A DNA stretch of 64,000 nucleotides from Burkholderia singularis (GCF_900176645.1 NZ_FXAN01000045.1:1-64000), one strand, 5' to 3'. Counted from the first letter of the stretch, positions 27,628 to 36,411 are shown. A program made the numbers and translations. Notes: generated by a model not told the origin, from the sequence alone.

Positions 27628-28614
27628 GTGGCGGTATTCGATATCGACGACATCGTTCAATCGCTTCAGACAGTGCGCCAACGCTGGCGCGAAGTGCAGC
27701 GGCGTTCACTGGAACCCGGCGGGCGCGAGTTTCCGGCGCGCGAGGCGCTCGCGGATATCGTCGACGCATTGAAAGGCGTGCTGTTTCCGATGCGGCTGGG
27801 CCCCCCCGAACTTCGTCAGGAAAGCGAAAACTTCTATATCAGCCATGCGCTCGACGATGCGCTGCACGCGCTTCTTGCGCAGGCGCGGCTTGAGCTGCGC
27901 TACAGGGCTCGGCACGATACTGCGCCGCCGGCCGACGCCGCGCTCGACGCGAATGCCGCAACCGCGGTGCGCGCATTCGCCGCCCGGCTGCCGGAGATTC
28001 GCGCGCTGCTCGATTCCGACGTGCTCGCCGCGTTTCATGGCGATCCGGCGGCAGGCAGCGTGGACGAGGTGTTGCTCTGCTATCCCGGCGTGCTCGCGAT
28101 GATCCATCATCGGCTTGCCCATGCCCTGTACCGCCTCGGGCTGCCGTTGCTCGCGCGCATCGTCGCCGAGCATGCGCATGCGCAGACCGGCATCGACATT
28201 CATCCGGGGGCGCAGATCGGCGCCGGATTCTTCATCGATCACGGCACGGGTGTCGTGATCGGCGAAACCGCGATCATCGGCGAGCGCGTGCGTGTCTATC
28301 AAGCGGTGACGCTCGGCGCGAAGCGTTTTCCACGCGATGCGGCCGGCCATCTCGAGAAAGGGCTCGCGCGCCATCCGATCGTCGAGGACGATGTCGTCAT
28401 TTATGCGGGCGCGACGATTCTCGGCCGCGTCACGATCGGCAAGGGCGCGGTGATCGGCGGCAACGTCTGGATCACGCAGGACGTCGCACCTGGCAGCCAT
28501 GTCACGCAGGCCGTTACACGCAACGATCCAGCGCGGCCGGCCGATGCCTCGCTGCCGTCACCGCAGGCGCAAGGCGCGGGCGGCGCGGCGCTGTCGTCGG
28601 CCGGAGTGCTGTGA
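27628..28614 (+). CDS. Serine O-acetyltransferase (SrpH/EpsC type)
   Basis: A 328-residue left-handed beta-helix acetyltransferase, starting at GTG 27628. After a helical N-terminal domain, hexapeptide repeats begin at TGIDIHPGAQIGAGFFIDHG and continue through VVIGETAIIGERVRVYQAVTLGAK, with active-site His and Asp as in CysE. It makes O-acetylserine, the precursor of cysteine. The long N-terminal domain fits the SrpH/EpsC branch found beside SrpI encapsulins rather than classical CysE. It would supply cysteine to the downstream cysteine desulfurase. The C-terminal 30 residues are low complexity. Confidence 0.9.
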   Translation: MAVFDIDDIVQSLQTVRQRWREVQRRSLEPGGREFPAREALADIVDALKGVLFPMRLGPPELRQESENFYISHALDDALHALLAQARLELRYRARHDTAPPADAALDANAATAVRAFAARLPEIRALLDSDVLAAFHGDPAAGSVDEVLLCYPGVLAMIHHRLAHALYRLGLPLLARIVAEHAHAQTGIDIHPGAQIGAGFFIDHGTGVVIGETAIIGERVRVYQAVTLGAKRFPRDAAGHLEKGLARHPIVEDDVVIYAGATILGRVTIGKGAVIGGNVWITQDVAPGSHVTQAVTRNDPARPADASLPSPQAQGAGGAALSSAGVL

Positions 28615-28901
28615 TGACCGCGCTCGTTCAACGCTTTGGTGCGGCGATTCGCGCGTTGCGCGAATCGCGCGCGTGGTCGCAGGAGCAACTCGCCGAGCAC
28701 GCGGGGCTGAATCGTTCGTATGTCGGCGAAATCGAGCGCGGCACCGCGATTGCGTCCATCGTTACCGTCGACAAGCTTGCGCGCGCGTTCGATGTGCCGA
28801 TCGCGCACCTGTTGCCGCCCGCCGTCGAAATGTCCGATCAACCGCCGCCTGGCCTCGGTGCGTCGGGCACATCGAGCCGGCGTTGTGCCGATCCGAGCTG
28901 A
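28614..28901 (+). CDS. Small XRE-family transcriptional regulator
   Basis: A 95-residue protein whose first 65 residues are a Cro/C1-type HTH: LRESRAWSQEQLAEHAGL, then NRSYVGEIERGTAIASIVTV. The remainder is a short Pro/Ser-rich tail without a ligand domain. Its ATG overlaps the acetyltransferase stop by one base (TGATG). Located between the sulfur-enzyme genes and srpI, it is the obvious candidate regulator of the encapsulin transcription unit. Confidence 0.8.
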   Translation: MTALVQRFGAAIRALRESRAWSQEQLAEHAGLNRSYVGEIERGTAIASIVTVDKLARAFDVPIAHLLPPAVEMSDQPPPGLGASGTSSRRCADPS

Positions 28902-28981
28902 ATTTTCAGCGTCGAGTTCCGATTCCAATCGTTGAATGTTGACGGCTATAGCATGTTGAGCCGCCCAAATCACGTCTCGAT

Positions 28982-28995
28982 AATGCAAATGCATT
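28982..28995 (+). promoter_or_regulatory. Palindrome in the srpI promoter, candidate operator
   Basis: AATGCA and TGCATT flank a central AA, a perfect dyad 49 nt upstream of the srpI ATG. GGCTATAG at 28944-28951 repeats an 8-mer found before the rhodanese gene. The XRE regulator gene ends only 80 nt upstream, so the dyad is a plausible binding site for it. Confidence 0.45.
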
Positions 28996-29043
28996 CTCGT
29001 GATAAGCATTTCTTTTTTTGTTCTAAGAAATCCGGAGTTACCT

Positions 29044-29976
29044 ATGTCGACGACCGTGGGCGCCCAGACGGCGCTCGGCGACAACGCAGCACGGCAACTC
29101 GCCAATGCCACCAAGACTGTTCCGCAGCTTTCCACGATTACGCCGCGTTGGCTGACGCATTTGCTGCAATGGGTGCCGGTCGAGGCCGGTATTTACCGGC
29201 TCAATCAGGTGAAGAATCCCGAAGCCGTGCGCGCCGCCTGCACCGCGCGCGAGGACGAAGGCACGCTGCCGACCACATTCGTGCCTTACGAGGAAGAGCC
29301 GCGCGAATATTTTCTGAATGCCGTGAGCACGGTGCTCGACGTGCATACGCGGATTTCGGATCTCTACAGCAGTCCGCACGATCAGATCAAGGAACAGCTT
29401 CGTCTGACGATCGAAACGATCAAGGAGTTGCAGGAAAGCCAGCTCATCAACAATCCGGACTACGGACTCCTTGCGAACGTCGCTGAAGAGCAGCGCGTGT
29501 TTCCGCTGACGGGCGCGCCCACGCCCGACGATCTGGACGAACTGCTGACGAAGGTATGGAAGGAGCCCGCGTTCTTTCTCACGCATCCGCTCGCGATTGC
29601 CGCGTTCGGCCGTGAGTGCACGCGGCGCGGCGTGCCGCCGCCGACCGTCAGTCTGTTCGGCTCGCAATTCCTCACCTGGCGCGGCATTCCGCTGATTCCG
29701 TCGGATAAGGTGCCGGTGGCCGATGGCAAGACCAAGATTCTGCTGCTGCGCGTGGGCGACAAGCGTCAGGGCGTCGTCGGCCTCTACCAGCCGGGCGTCG
29801 CGGGTGAGCAGGGGCCGGGGCTGTCGGTCCGCTTCATGGGGATCAACAATCAGGCGATCGCGTCGTATCTGATTTCGCTTTATTGTTCGCTTGCCGTCCA
29901 TTCGCCGGATGCGCTGGCTGTCCTCGATGACGTGGAGATCGGCAAGTACCATGACTATCCGGACACCTACCGTTAA
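29044..29976 (+). CDS. srpI: Family 2A encapsulin shell protein
   Basis: A 310-residue HK97-fold shell protein of the SrpI type. The N-terminal AARQLANATKTVPQLSTITPRWL and VEAGIYRLNQVKNP segments are hallmark family 2A sequence, and LLLRVGDKRQGVVGLYQPG lies in the second half. Subunits self-assemble into an icosahedral nanocompartment. ATG 29044 follows CCGGAG at good spacing; a longer frame from 28999 is not needed. The last 26 nt overlap the cargo gene. The gene order rhodanese, serine acetyltransferase, SrpI, cysteine desulfurase matches the known sulfur-metabolism encapsulin system. Confidence 0.93.
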   Translation: MSTTVGAQTALGDNAARQLANATKTVPQLSTITPRWLTHLLQWVPVEAGIYRLNQVKNPEAVRAACTAREDEGTLPTTFVPYEEEPREYFLNAVSTVLDVHTRISDLYSSPHDQIKEQLRLTIETIKELQESQLINNPDYGLLANVAEEQRVFPLTGAPTPDDLDELLTKVWKEPAFFLTHPLAIAAFGRECTRRGVPPPTVSLFGSQFLTWRGIPLIPSDKVPVADGKTKILLLRVGDKRQGVVGLYQPGVAGEQGPGLSVRFMGINNQAIASYLISLYCSLAVHSPDALAVLDDVEIGKYHDYPDTYR

Positions 29977-32053
29977 TCCGGCGGCGAGCGCCGCCACCGC
30001 CACGCCGGCCGCGCGTGGGTCCTTGCCTGCGGCTGGCGTGCCGAACGCGGCGGTGCCGCCGTCCGATGTGGCCGTGCCCACGGCGACTTTGCCCGCGGGA
30101 TTGCCCGATCCGGCCGTGCTTGCCCGGCTCGCGTCGGAGTTCTTGTCGGCGTTGCCGGGACAAGCCGCCGCGCCGGACGTGAGCGCAGGCAGCGGCGCGG
30201 TGGGCGGCGTGCCGTCGGCGCTGCCGGCCGCCGCGCCGATCATCGCTTCAGTATCGAACCCCGCGCCGCCGGGTTCGCCATTCGCTGGCCCCGGCGGCAG
30301 TGGAACCGGCGTGCCGGGCGTTGGCGTGCCGCAGGGCAAGGTGCCGGGCGCGAATCTCGCGCCCGCTCCGACGCATGTGCTGTCGCTTGGCAACCGCGCG
30401 CCCGCGCTTGTGCCGCACGCGGCCGCGCAGAACGGCCTGCCGGACAACGTGGTGTCGGTTGCGCCGGCGTTGGAGCCGCGGGTCGGCGGCGTTGCGCTTG
30501 GCGTGCCGCCGGTGGACGGGGCTGCCGCGCAGCCGGCGCTCGCGCACGAAGCGCCGCCCGTCGCTGCGTCGCCATATTACTTCGTCGGTGATGCGTTGCA
30601 CGGTTGGCATCGCGATGCGCAGCAAATCGGCGTGCCGCAGCAGGGTATTGCGTCGCCGCAGGCTTTCGGCTTGCCGGACGAGAGCGAGTTGCGCGAACTG
30701 CTGTGGATTCGTCGTCCTGATGCCGGGCTGCACGATGCCTCGCCGCGCTATTTCATTGACGACGCACGGGCGGGCAACCCACACGCGCCCGCCCCGGGCA
30801 TTGCGCAGGACAACGTACTGCGCGGCGCTCATCCGCCGTTCGACGTCAACGCAATCCGCCGCGATTTCCCGATTCTGGCCGAGCGCGTGAATGGCAAGCC
30901 GCTGATCTGGTTCGACAACGCCGCGACGACGCATAAGCCGCAGTCGGTGATCGATCGCCTCGCCTATTTCTATGCGCATGAGAATTCGAATATCCATCGC
31001 GCCGCGCATACGCTCGCGGGCCGCGCGACCGATGCTTACGAACATGCGCGCGAAACGGTGCGGCGCTTCATCGGCGCCGCGTCGCCCGACGAAATCGTGT
31101 TCGTCCGCGGCACGACTGAAGCGATCAACCTGATCGCGAAGACGTGGGGTGTGCAGAACGTAGGAGAAGGCGACGAGATCGTCGTGTCGCATCTCGAACA
31201 TCACGCGAACATCGTGCCGTGGCAGCAGCTCGCCGCGCTGAAAGGGGCGAAGCTGCGCGTGATCCCGGTCGACGATTCCGGCCAAGTGCTGCTCGACGAG
31301 TATCGCAAGCTGCTCAGCGACCGGACCAAGATCGTGTCGGTGACGCAGGTGTCGAATGCGCTCGGCACGGTCGTGCCTGTGCGGGAGATCATCGAGCTTG
31401 CGCATCGCGCGGGCGCAAAGGCGTTGGTCGACGGCGCGCAATCGATCTCGCACATGCGCGTGGACGTGCAGGCGCTCGACGCCGATTTTTTCGTGTTTTC
31501 CGGCCATAAGATTTACGGACCGACGGGTATCGGCGCGGTGTACGGCAAGCGCGCGCTGCTCGACGCGATGCCGCCGTGGCAAGGCGGCGGCAACATGATT
31601 GCCGACGTGACCTTCGAGCGTACCGTGTTCCAGCCGCCGCCGAACCGTTTCGAAGCCGGCACGGGCAATATTGCCGATGCGGTCGGGCTTGGTGCGGCGC
31701 TCGATTATGTGTCGCGGATCGGCATCGAGAACATCGCGCGTTATGAGCACGATCTGCTTGCCTATGCGACGAGCGTGCTCGCGCCGGTGCCGGGCGTGCG
31801 GCTCATCGGCACCGCGCGCGACAAGGCGAGCGTATTGTCACTCGTGCTGAAGGGTTACGAGACAGAGGAGGTCGGACAGGCGCTGAACGAAGAGGGCATT
31901 GCCGTGCGCTCCGGACATCACTGCGCGCAACCGATCCTGCGGCGTTTTGGGCTCGAGGCGACGGTGCGGCCCTCGCTCGCGTTCTACAACACGTGTGACG
32001 AAGTCGATGTGATGGTCGACGTGATACGGCGGCTCGCCGCCCGGCGCGCGTAG
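29951..32053 (+). CDS. Cysteine desulfurase, encapsulin cargo with long N-terminal extension
   Basis: A 700-residue protein. Residues 1-295 are disordered and rich in Ala, Pro, Val and Gly; this is the cargo-loading region of family 2A cargos. Two related motifs occur in it: ASPYYFVGDALHG (206-218) and ASPRYFIDDARAG (263-275). Residues 296-700 are a SufS-like class V aminotransferase: LIWFDNAATTHKPQ, PLP Lys520 in FSGHKIYGPTG and catalytic Cys658 in RSGHHCAQP. It frees sulfur from cysteine as a persulfide. ATG 29951 lies inside srpI (26-nt overlap), suggesting coupled synthesis of shell and cargo. The extension appears longer than the roughly 225 residues I recall for the cyanobacterial cargo. 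Confidence 0.92.
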   Translation: MTIRTPTVNPAASAATATPAARGSLPAAGVPNAAVPPSDVAVPTATLPAGLPDPAVLARLASEFLSALPGQAAAPDVSAGSGAVGGVPSALPAAAPIIASVSNPAPPGSPFAGPGGSGTGVPGVGVPQGKVPGANLAPAPTHVLSLGNRAPALVPHAAAQNGLPDNVVSVAPALEPRVGGVALGVPPVDGAAAQPALAHEAPPVAASPYYFVGDALHGWHRDAQQIGVPQQGIASPQAFGLPDESELRELLWIRRPDAGLHDASPRYFIDDARAGNPHAPAPGIAQDNVLRGAHPPFDVNAIRRDFPILAERVNGKPLIWFDNAATTHKPQSVIDRLAYFYAHENSNIHRAAHTLAGRATDAYEHARETVRRFIGAASPDEIVFVRGTTEAINLIAKTWGVQNVGEGDEIVVSHLEHHANIVPWQQLAALKGAKLRVIPVDDSGQVLLDEYRKLLSDRTKIVSVTQVSNALGTVVPVREIIELAHRAGAKALVDGAQSISHMRVDVQALDADFFVFSGHKIYGPTGIGAVYGKRALLDAMPPWQGGGNMIADVTFERTVFQPPPNRFEAGTGNIADAVGLGAALDYVSRIGIENIARYEHDLLAYATSVLAPVPGVRLIGTARDKASVLSLVLKGYETEEVGQALNEEGIAVRSGHHCAQPILRRFGLEATVRPSLAFYNTCDEVDVMVDVIRRLAARRA

Positions 32054-32094
32054 GCGGTGCAGCCGCAGAGCGGTTTGACTTGACGCGCTGCATG

Positions 32095-32128
32095 CGCGAG
32101 CGGCGGGCAACGGCGCCCGCCGCTCGCG
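32095..32128. terminator. Strong bidirectional terminator after the encapsulin operon
   Basis: A perfect 14-bp stem (CGCGAGCGGCGGGC pairing with its complement) closes a 6-nt loop AACGGC, followed by TTTGGTTT. It sits between the cargo gene (plus) and the hydrolase gene (minus), which converge here, so it can stop both transcripts. Confidence 0.8.
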
Positions 32129-32142
32129 TTTGGTTTATCCAG

Positions 32143-32721
32143 TCAGAACGCTGTTCCGCCTGGCGCGATATCGCCGATAAATTGCGCTGCATCGAAGTGC
32201 TGCAAGAGCCCATATCCTTGCGCCCAATCGTCTAACTGGCTGTCGGCGTTCAGATGCCCGCGTGCCCCGGCGTCGACGAAAGCGCTGCCCCATTTATTTG
32301 CGTGGTAACGCGCATAGTCGATGGTTGCGTAGACATCGTCATTGCTTGCGACCACGATGCTGCGAAAGGGCAGCCTCGTGAGCGGTACGGGCGAAAACCC
32401 CGTGCAGAAGGCGCGAGGAAAAGCGGGTGCAGACGGATCGGGAACTGCCACGAGCAATGCGCCGCGGATCGCAACCGCATGCTGCGCGGCCCAGTGCGCG
32501 AGTGCGAGGCAACCGAGACTATGGGCGACGATGATCGTATCGGGGCCAAGCGCCTCGATTTCGCGATGGATTGCCCTCACCCATTCGTCGCACACGGCGT
32601 GCTGCCAATCGTCGACCTTCATGCGGCGCCAGTGCCCTGGCTTCGTGACTTCCCAGATGCTCTGCCAGTGCGTCGCTCCCGAGTTGCCGTGACCGGGCAC
32701 GTTCAATACGCGGCGGTTCAT
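32143..32721 (-). CDS. RBBP9/YdeN-family serine hydrolase
   Basis: A 192-residue small alpha/beta hydrolase. It opens with VLNVPGHGNSGATHWQSIWE, typical of the RBBP9/YdeN group; the nucleophile is in IVAHSLGCLALAHWA, the acid in VASNDDVYA and the histidine in GARGHLNADS. The substrate is unknown for most bacterial members. ATG 32721 is preceded by AGGAGAATC. It converges with the encapsulin operon and is divergent from the Lrp-type regulator. Confidence 0.88.
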   Translation of the reverse strand: MNRRVLNVPGHGNSGATHWQSIWEVTKPGHWRRMKVDDWQHAVCDEWVRAIHREIEALGPDTIIVAHSLGCLALAHWAAQHAVAIRGALLVAVPDPSAPAFPRAFCTGFSPVPLTRLPFRSIVVASNDDVYATIDYARYHANKWGSAFVDAGARGHLNADSQLDDWAQGYGLLQHFDAAQFIGDIAPGGTAF

Positions 32722-32839
32722 GCGCGATTCTCCTGAATGAGCATTGAGTGTAAAAGCGGTTCGTCTTCGCCGGAACAGTTAAGCTAATGAAATCGACGCT
32801 GGCGGGCATGGAAACCACGGAAATGACGGGTACGCACGA

Positions 32840-33295
32840 ATGAAACCTAAGCAGGTCGAACTGGATCGGCTCGATTGGCGCATCATCGAGGCACTGCAAG
32901 CTCACGCGCGTATGACCAATACTGAACTGGGCAAGCGGATCGGACTGTCGCAACCGGCAGTCAGCGCCCGGATCAAACGACTGGAGGAACAGGGCGTAAT
33001 CGAAGGCTATTCGGCGAGGATCAACGCGGCGCTGGTAGGGCGCGACATTTCAGCGTTGATCCGGATACGGACGAGCCATGCGCAGATTGCGAAGTGCCTG
33101 AAGGTATTCGCGACGATGCCGGAGGTTGTCGATGCGCATCGCATCACCGGCGAGGATTGCTTCGTTGTGCGTGTGGCAGTCCAGCGAATGAACCAACTGG
33201 AGGCGGTTATCGATGCACTGGCGAAATTCGGCCCGGTGACTACTTCGATGATTCTTGCAAGCTATCCACCTAAGGCGATCGGCGAGCCGAAATGA
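32840..33295 (+). CDS. Lrp/AsnC-family transcriptional regulator
   Basis: A 151-residue regulator with an N-terminal HTH (LDWRIIEALQAHARMTNTEL, then GLSQPAVSARIKRLEEQGVI) and a C-terminal RAM ligand-binding domain (HRITGEDCFVVRVAV). Such proteins sense amino acids. It is divergent from the small hydrolase gene across a 118-nt gap, so that gene may be a target. Confidence 0.93.
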   Translation: MKPKQVELDRLDWRIIEALQAHARMTNTELGKRIGLSQPAVSARIKRLEEQGVIEGYSARINAALVGRDISALIRIRTSHAQIAKCLKVFATMPEVVDAHRITGEDCFVVRVAVQRMNQLEAVIDALAKFGPVTTSMILASYPPKAIGEPK

Positions 33296-34087
33296 GACGA
33301 TTCACGCCTCTTTCTCGGCCTGTTGGCGGTATTGGTTTAGACCGATTTGAGAGAGACATCGCGCGTCGAAGCGCCGCTTTTACCGATGCGAAGCATGTCT
33401 TGTTGTCAGACTTGTGCCAATGAGCAGCGCATTCGATATGCGTGAAAATCGGCTTGGAGGTGTCGAGCACACGAGCTTTGCCAATATCGGTCAGGTGATT
33501 GTGTTTCGTCTGATTATGAAGGGAGCGTCGATCTTCTTGTCGGTGCGATTGTTCGGTGGTGAAGAAGCGTATAAGGGCTGCAAATTGGCGTTTGAAATAT
33601 TCGCACCCATGCTGGAAAGAATGCGCGGTTTTGAGCATTCTATGATTTAAGCTGCATCTTGCCGCGTCCCCGCCCCTGATGAATGATATTCTGCCTGCTG
33701 AGGCGCGTTACGTATTCCACGACGGAGCGATGGCGTATGCGCGACGTATCCGCAGAGAAACGGAATTGTGCCGCTGTAACATAGCAGTCGCGTCTGCTTG
33801 TTGCATTGGAGCGATCGTGCGTCTATTGTGTTTGCGCATGGTGTTGACGGAATGCGCAATCGTATTGACCTGATTCAGTCCTTAACGGTGGCGTAAGATC
33901 ATCTGGATTATATGATTTATTTGTTTTTGTTTTATGGGTTTTGTGGGAAATAGATATTGATTGTTTGGCGGTGATTTGATTGTATTTAATTTATAAAATT
34001 AAAATATAAGTGAGGCGTGCATTTATTCGGTAAATATTTGTCGGGCATGAATCTCGCGGATTGGGGGCGATATTGGTAAAAACTTAT
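33296..34087. other. Intergenic region, low GC toward its right end
   Basis: No gene could be supported. Two overlapping frames (33270-33638 minus, 33414-33650 plus) show no family features and may be remnants of an older gene. From about 33890 the DNA becomes A/T-rich and probably contains the promoter for the peptidase-bactofilin set. Confidence 0.4.
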
Positions 34088-34990
34088 ATGACCGGCGCGG
34101 ACGCATTGACGGTGCTGTCTCGACGGACGTTGCGCCGCGCGTTTGCGTTCACCGCTGGACTGGCGGCAGTGGCCGGACTGGCTGTCGGTCTGGCATTGGG
34201 TAGCCGGTTCTTGCCTTCCGTTCCTCCGGTTGCCGGATCTGCCGATGGCGCGATGCAGCGCTATATGGCATCGGAACTCGGCCAGCTCAGTGCATCGCTC
34301 AACCAGATCGAACCGCGCATGCAAAGGCTCATGGTCGAGGTTGATCGGTTGCGGGATTTCGACGAACACCTGCATCGCGCATTTTCAGCCCGTCCCGGCA
34401 CCGGCGCCCGGAAGCAAGCAGGGCCTTTGGGCGGGGAAGGCGGTCCTGAACGGCCGCCTCAGGTCTGCACTGCGCGGTCTAACAGCGTTACGGCGCTCGC
34501 CAAGCAAACTCAGTGTGTGCTGCAAACGCTTGCCGCGCTCGAAGCGGAACTCGGTCACGACCAGGTCGCGTTGGCGACTTATCCAGGTCGCTTGCCCACG
34601 CTGGCGGCCAAGTTCGGTTCACCGTTCGGCAATCGGGTCGATCCGTTTACGCATCATTTGGCATTCCACCCCGGCCTTGATCTTGTCGCGTCCGCGGGCA
34701 CGGCAATTCTCGCCACTGCCGCCGGACGCGTGAGTTTCTCCGGAGAGAAGCCCGGTTATGGCAAGGTTGTCGAGATCGATCACGGCCACGGTATTGTTAC
34801 CCGTTATGCCCACGCATCGCGCTTGCTCGTACACGCAGGTCAACCCGTGTTGCCGGGCGACGTGATTGCCGAGGTGGGTTCGACCGGCCGCTCCACGGGG
34901 CCGCATCTTCATTTTGAGGTGTTGCGCGATGGTATGCCGACTGATCCCGAAATGTATTTGACGCTCTTCGATCATCATGCACCCGGTTGA
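34088..34990 (+). CDS. Membrane-anchored M23 peptidase (LytM-type)
   Basis: About 300 residues: a short cytoplasmic start, one membrane helix (AFTAGLAAVAGLAVGLALG), a coiled linker, then a C-terminal M23 domain. Zinc ligands are visible in FHPGLDLVA (HxxxD) and in PHLHFEVLRDG (HxH), with IDHGHGIVTRYAHAS between. Such enzymes cut peptidoglycan cross-bridges or activate amidases. The start is uncertain: ATG 34088 has a weak ribosome site and a TTG lies upstream. It overlaps the next small membrane gene by 14 nt, and a bactofilin gene follows, a grouping linked to cell-shape control. Confidence 0.88.
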   Translation: MTGADALTVLSRRTLRRAFAFTAGLAAVAGLAVGLALGSRFLPSVPPVAGSADGAMQRYMASELGQLSASLNQIEPRMQRLMVEVDRLRDFDEHLHRAFSARPGTGARKQAGPLGGEGGPERPPQVCTARSNSVTALAKQTQCVLQTLAALEAELGHDQVALATYPGRLPTLAAKFGSPFGNRVDPFTHHLAFHPGLDLVASAGTAILATAAGRVSFSGEKPGYGKVVEIDHGHGIVTRYAHASRLLVHAGQPVLPGDVIAEVGSTGRSTGPHLHFEVLRDGMPTDPEMYLTLFDHHAPG

Positions 34991-35357
34991 TTTGGTTTCC
35001 TTACGATCGCTGCAGCGCCGGCGCGCGCAGCAGAGGTATCGCGTGAGGCCGGTTCGCTCGCCAAGCGTGCTGCTCGCCATCATGTTCGGTTTTTGCGTGG
35101 TATGCGCGGCGGCGGGAGGCGCGGTTGCGCGGTTCGTTTGGCCGTTGCCTGCCGCATCTTGTCCGGCAATACCGCCTGGCGATGTGCTGCAAGCCGAACT
35201 CGTGCGTGCGCAGTTGGCCCTCACGCAGGAGCGTGCGTCAAAAGCAACCATCCAGCATCTGGCCGATGCGTCGGCCGCTGAACTGGCACATCTGAAGAAC
35301 GATCTTCGTGTGCTGCGTAGTGTAGCCAGGCCGCGTGATGCATCGGCGCGACGATGA
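34977..35357 (+). CDS. Small single-pass membrane protein with coiled coil
   Basis: A 126-residue protein with a basic N-terminus (about 28 residues), one membrane helix (SVLLAIMFGFCVVCAAAGGAVA) and a periplasmic heptad-like stretch (LQAELVRAQLALTQERASKA). No family was recognised. The layout suggests a coupling subunit between cytoplasmic bactofilin and the periplasmic peptidase. It overlaps the peptidase gene by 14 nt and lies 36 nt before the bactofilin gene. Confidence 0.7.
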   Translation: MHPVDLVSLRSLQRRRAQQRYRVRPVRSPSVLLAIMFGFCVVCAAAGGAVARFVWPLPAASCPAIPPGDVLQAELVRAQLALTQERASKATIQHLADASAAELAHLKNDLRVLRSVARPRDASARR

Positions 35358-35393
35358 TGGCGAGGGGCTTTGGCATTTCCAACGGAGATAATC

Positions 35394-35873
35394 ATGTTTG
35401 GCAAAAATAAATCGATCAATTCGATCTCGACCAAGATCACGACGCTGATTTCCAGTGATGTGCAGATCGTCGGGGATGTGGAGTTTGGTGAAGGATTACG
35501 AATTGATGGCCGCATTACCGGCCATGTAGTCAGCAGACCGGGTAGCCAGACGCTGCTGGTGGTGAGCGACCAGGGGACGATCGACGGTAACGTACACGGC
35601 TACGACGTGGTGGTGAACGGTACGATCAACGGAGATGTGACGGCTGAGCACTTCGTGGAGTTGCAGCCGCAAGCCCGTATTACGGGCAATATTGCATACC
35701 AACAGTTGCGAATGGATTGCGGCGCCGCCGTGGACGGCAAGCTGACGCGGCGCGAGAACACGCCGGGGATGGATGCGGGGCAGCCGGCACGGCTGTTACA
35801 GGCCATTGCGGCGAGCGATAGCGAGGGTCCGAGCCACGAGGCGCGGCGGATGGCGGACGAACTCCGCGTTTGA
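35394..35873 (+). CDS. Bactofilin (BacA/CcmA family)
   Basis: A 159-residue bactofilin: short disordered start, then a right-handed beta-helix core with repeats such as VQIVGDVEFGEGLRIDGRI and GTINGDVTAEHFVEL, and a charged tail. Bactofilins polymerise without nucleotide and position cell-wall enzymes. ATG 35394 follows GGAGATAATC; a longer frame from 35370 begins at a non-ATG codon. Downstream of the M23 peptidase and small membrane protein, it probably scaffolds that peptidase in cell-shape control. Confidence 0.93.
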   Translation: MFGKNKSINSISTKITTLISSDVQIVGDVEFGEGLRIDGRITGHVVSRPGSQTLLVVSDQGTIDGNVHGYDVVVNGTINGDVTAEHFVELQPQARITGNIAYQQLRMDCGAAVDGKLTRRENTPGMDAGQPARLLQAIAASDSEGPSHEARRMADELRV

Positions 35874-36130
35874 TCAGGTTGCAGCGACTTCGGATACTGC
35901 GGTAAATCGTGTTCAAGCTACAACGAAGGTAGCGTGGCTTTCCCGCGTTCTCTCCATCCGGAGCCTCCGATTACGCGGTCGTCTCTTTTGCCTGCAGAGC
36001 AGCGAATGACGAGCGCGACCCGCGTGTGCGAGCCAATGCTTTGATGAATCGCATAGGGCTGGGCGCCTGGCGCAACGCTGGAAATGCGGCAGCGCAGGGC
36101 GGCGTTCCAGCAAGCGATTCGGCGCGTGGA

Positions 36131-36400
36131 CTATCTGCCCGCATACGCCGCCAGATGCTGGCGAATCAACGACAGGTAACGGTCGCCAACCGAATGATCT
36201 GTATCGTCGCGCTGAGCGGGATAGCGCAGCGAGATCGGCGGCCAGACGCCTAGATAGCGGCATACGGCCGACAGATAAGGCTTGCGGACGCGTCCCATGT
36301 GCCGCGCAGCGCGTTCGACGCGTTCGTCACCGACTTGGCTGCGCAGCCACGCGAGGATTTGGCGGTCTGTTTCGTTGACGATGCGGACCAGGTGCTCCAT
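36131..36400 (-). CDS. Small protein behind tandem LexA-type boxes
   Basis: An 89-residue basic, helical protein starting MEHLVRIVNETDRQILAWLR and containing ERVERAARHMGRVRKPYLSA, which could be an HTH-like segment. No family is recognised. ATG 36400 is preceded by GAGGTGTGAG, a fitting ribosome site. Two CTG-N10-CAG elements lie 12-45 nt upstream (listed separately), so expression after DNA damage is predicted. It may act as a small SOS effector or regulator. The gene is convergent with the bactofilin gene. Confidence 0.6.
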   Translation of the reverse strand: MEHLVRIVNETDRQILAWLRSQVGDERVERAARHMGRVRKPYLSAVCRYLGVWPPISLRYPAQRDDTDHSVGDRYLSLIRQHLAAYAGR

Positions 36401-36411
36401 CTCACACCTCA

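Noticed and set aside
33270-33638. 122-codon minus frame, suspected transposase remnant
   Set aside because: No DDE motif, terminal repeats or target duplication could be seen.
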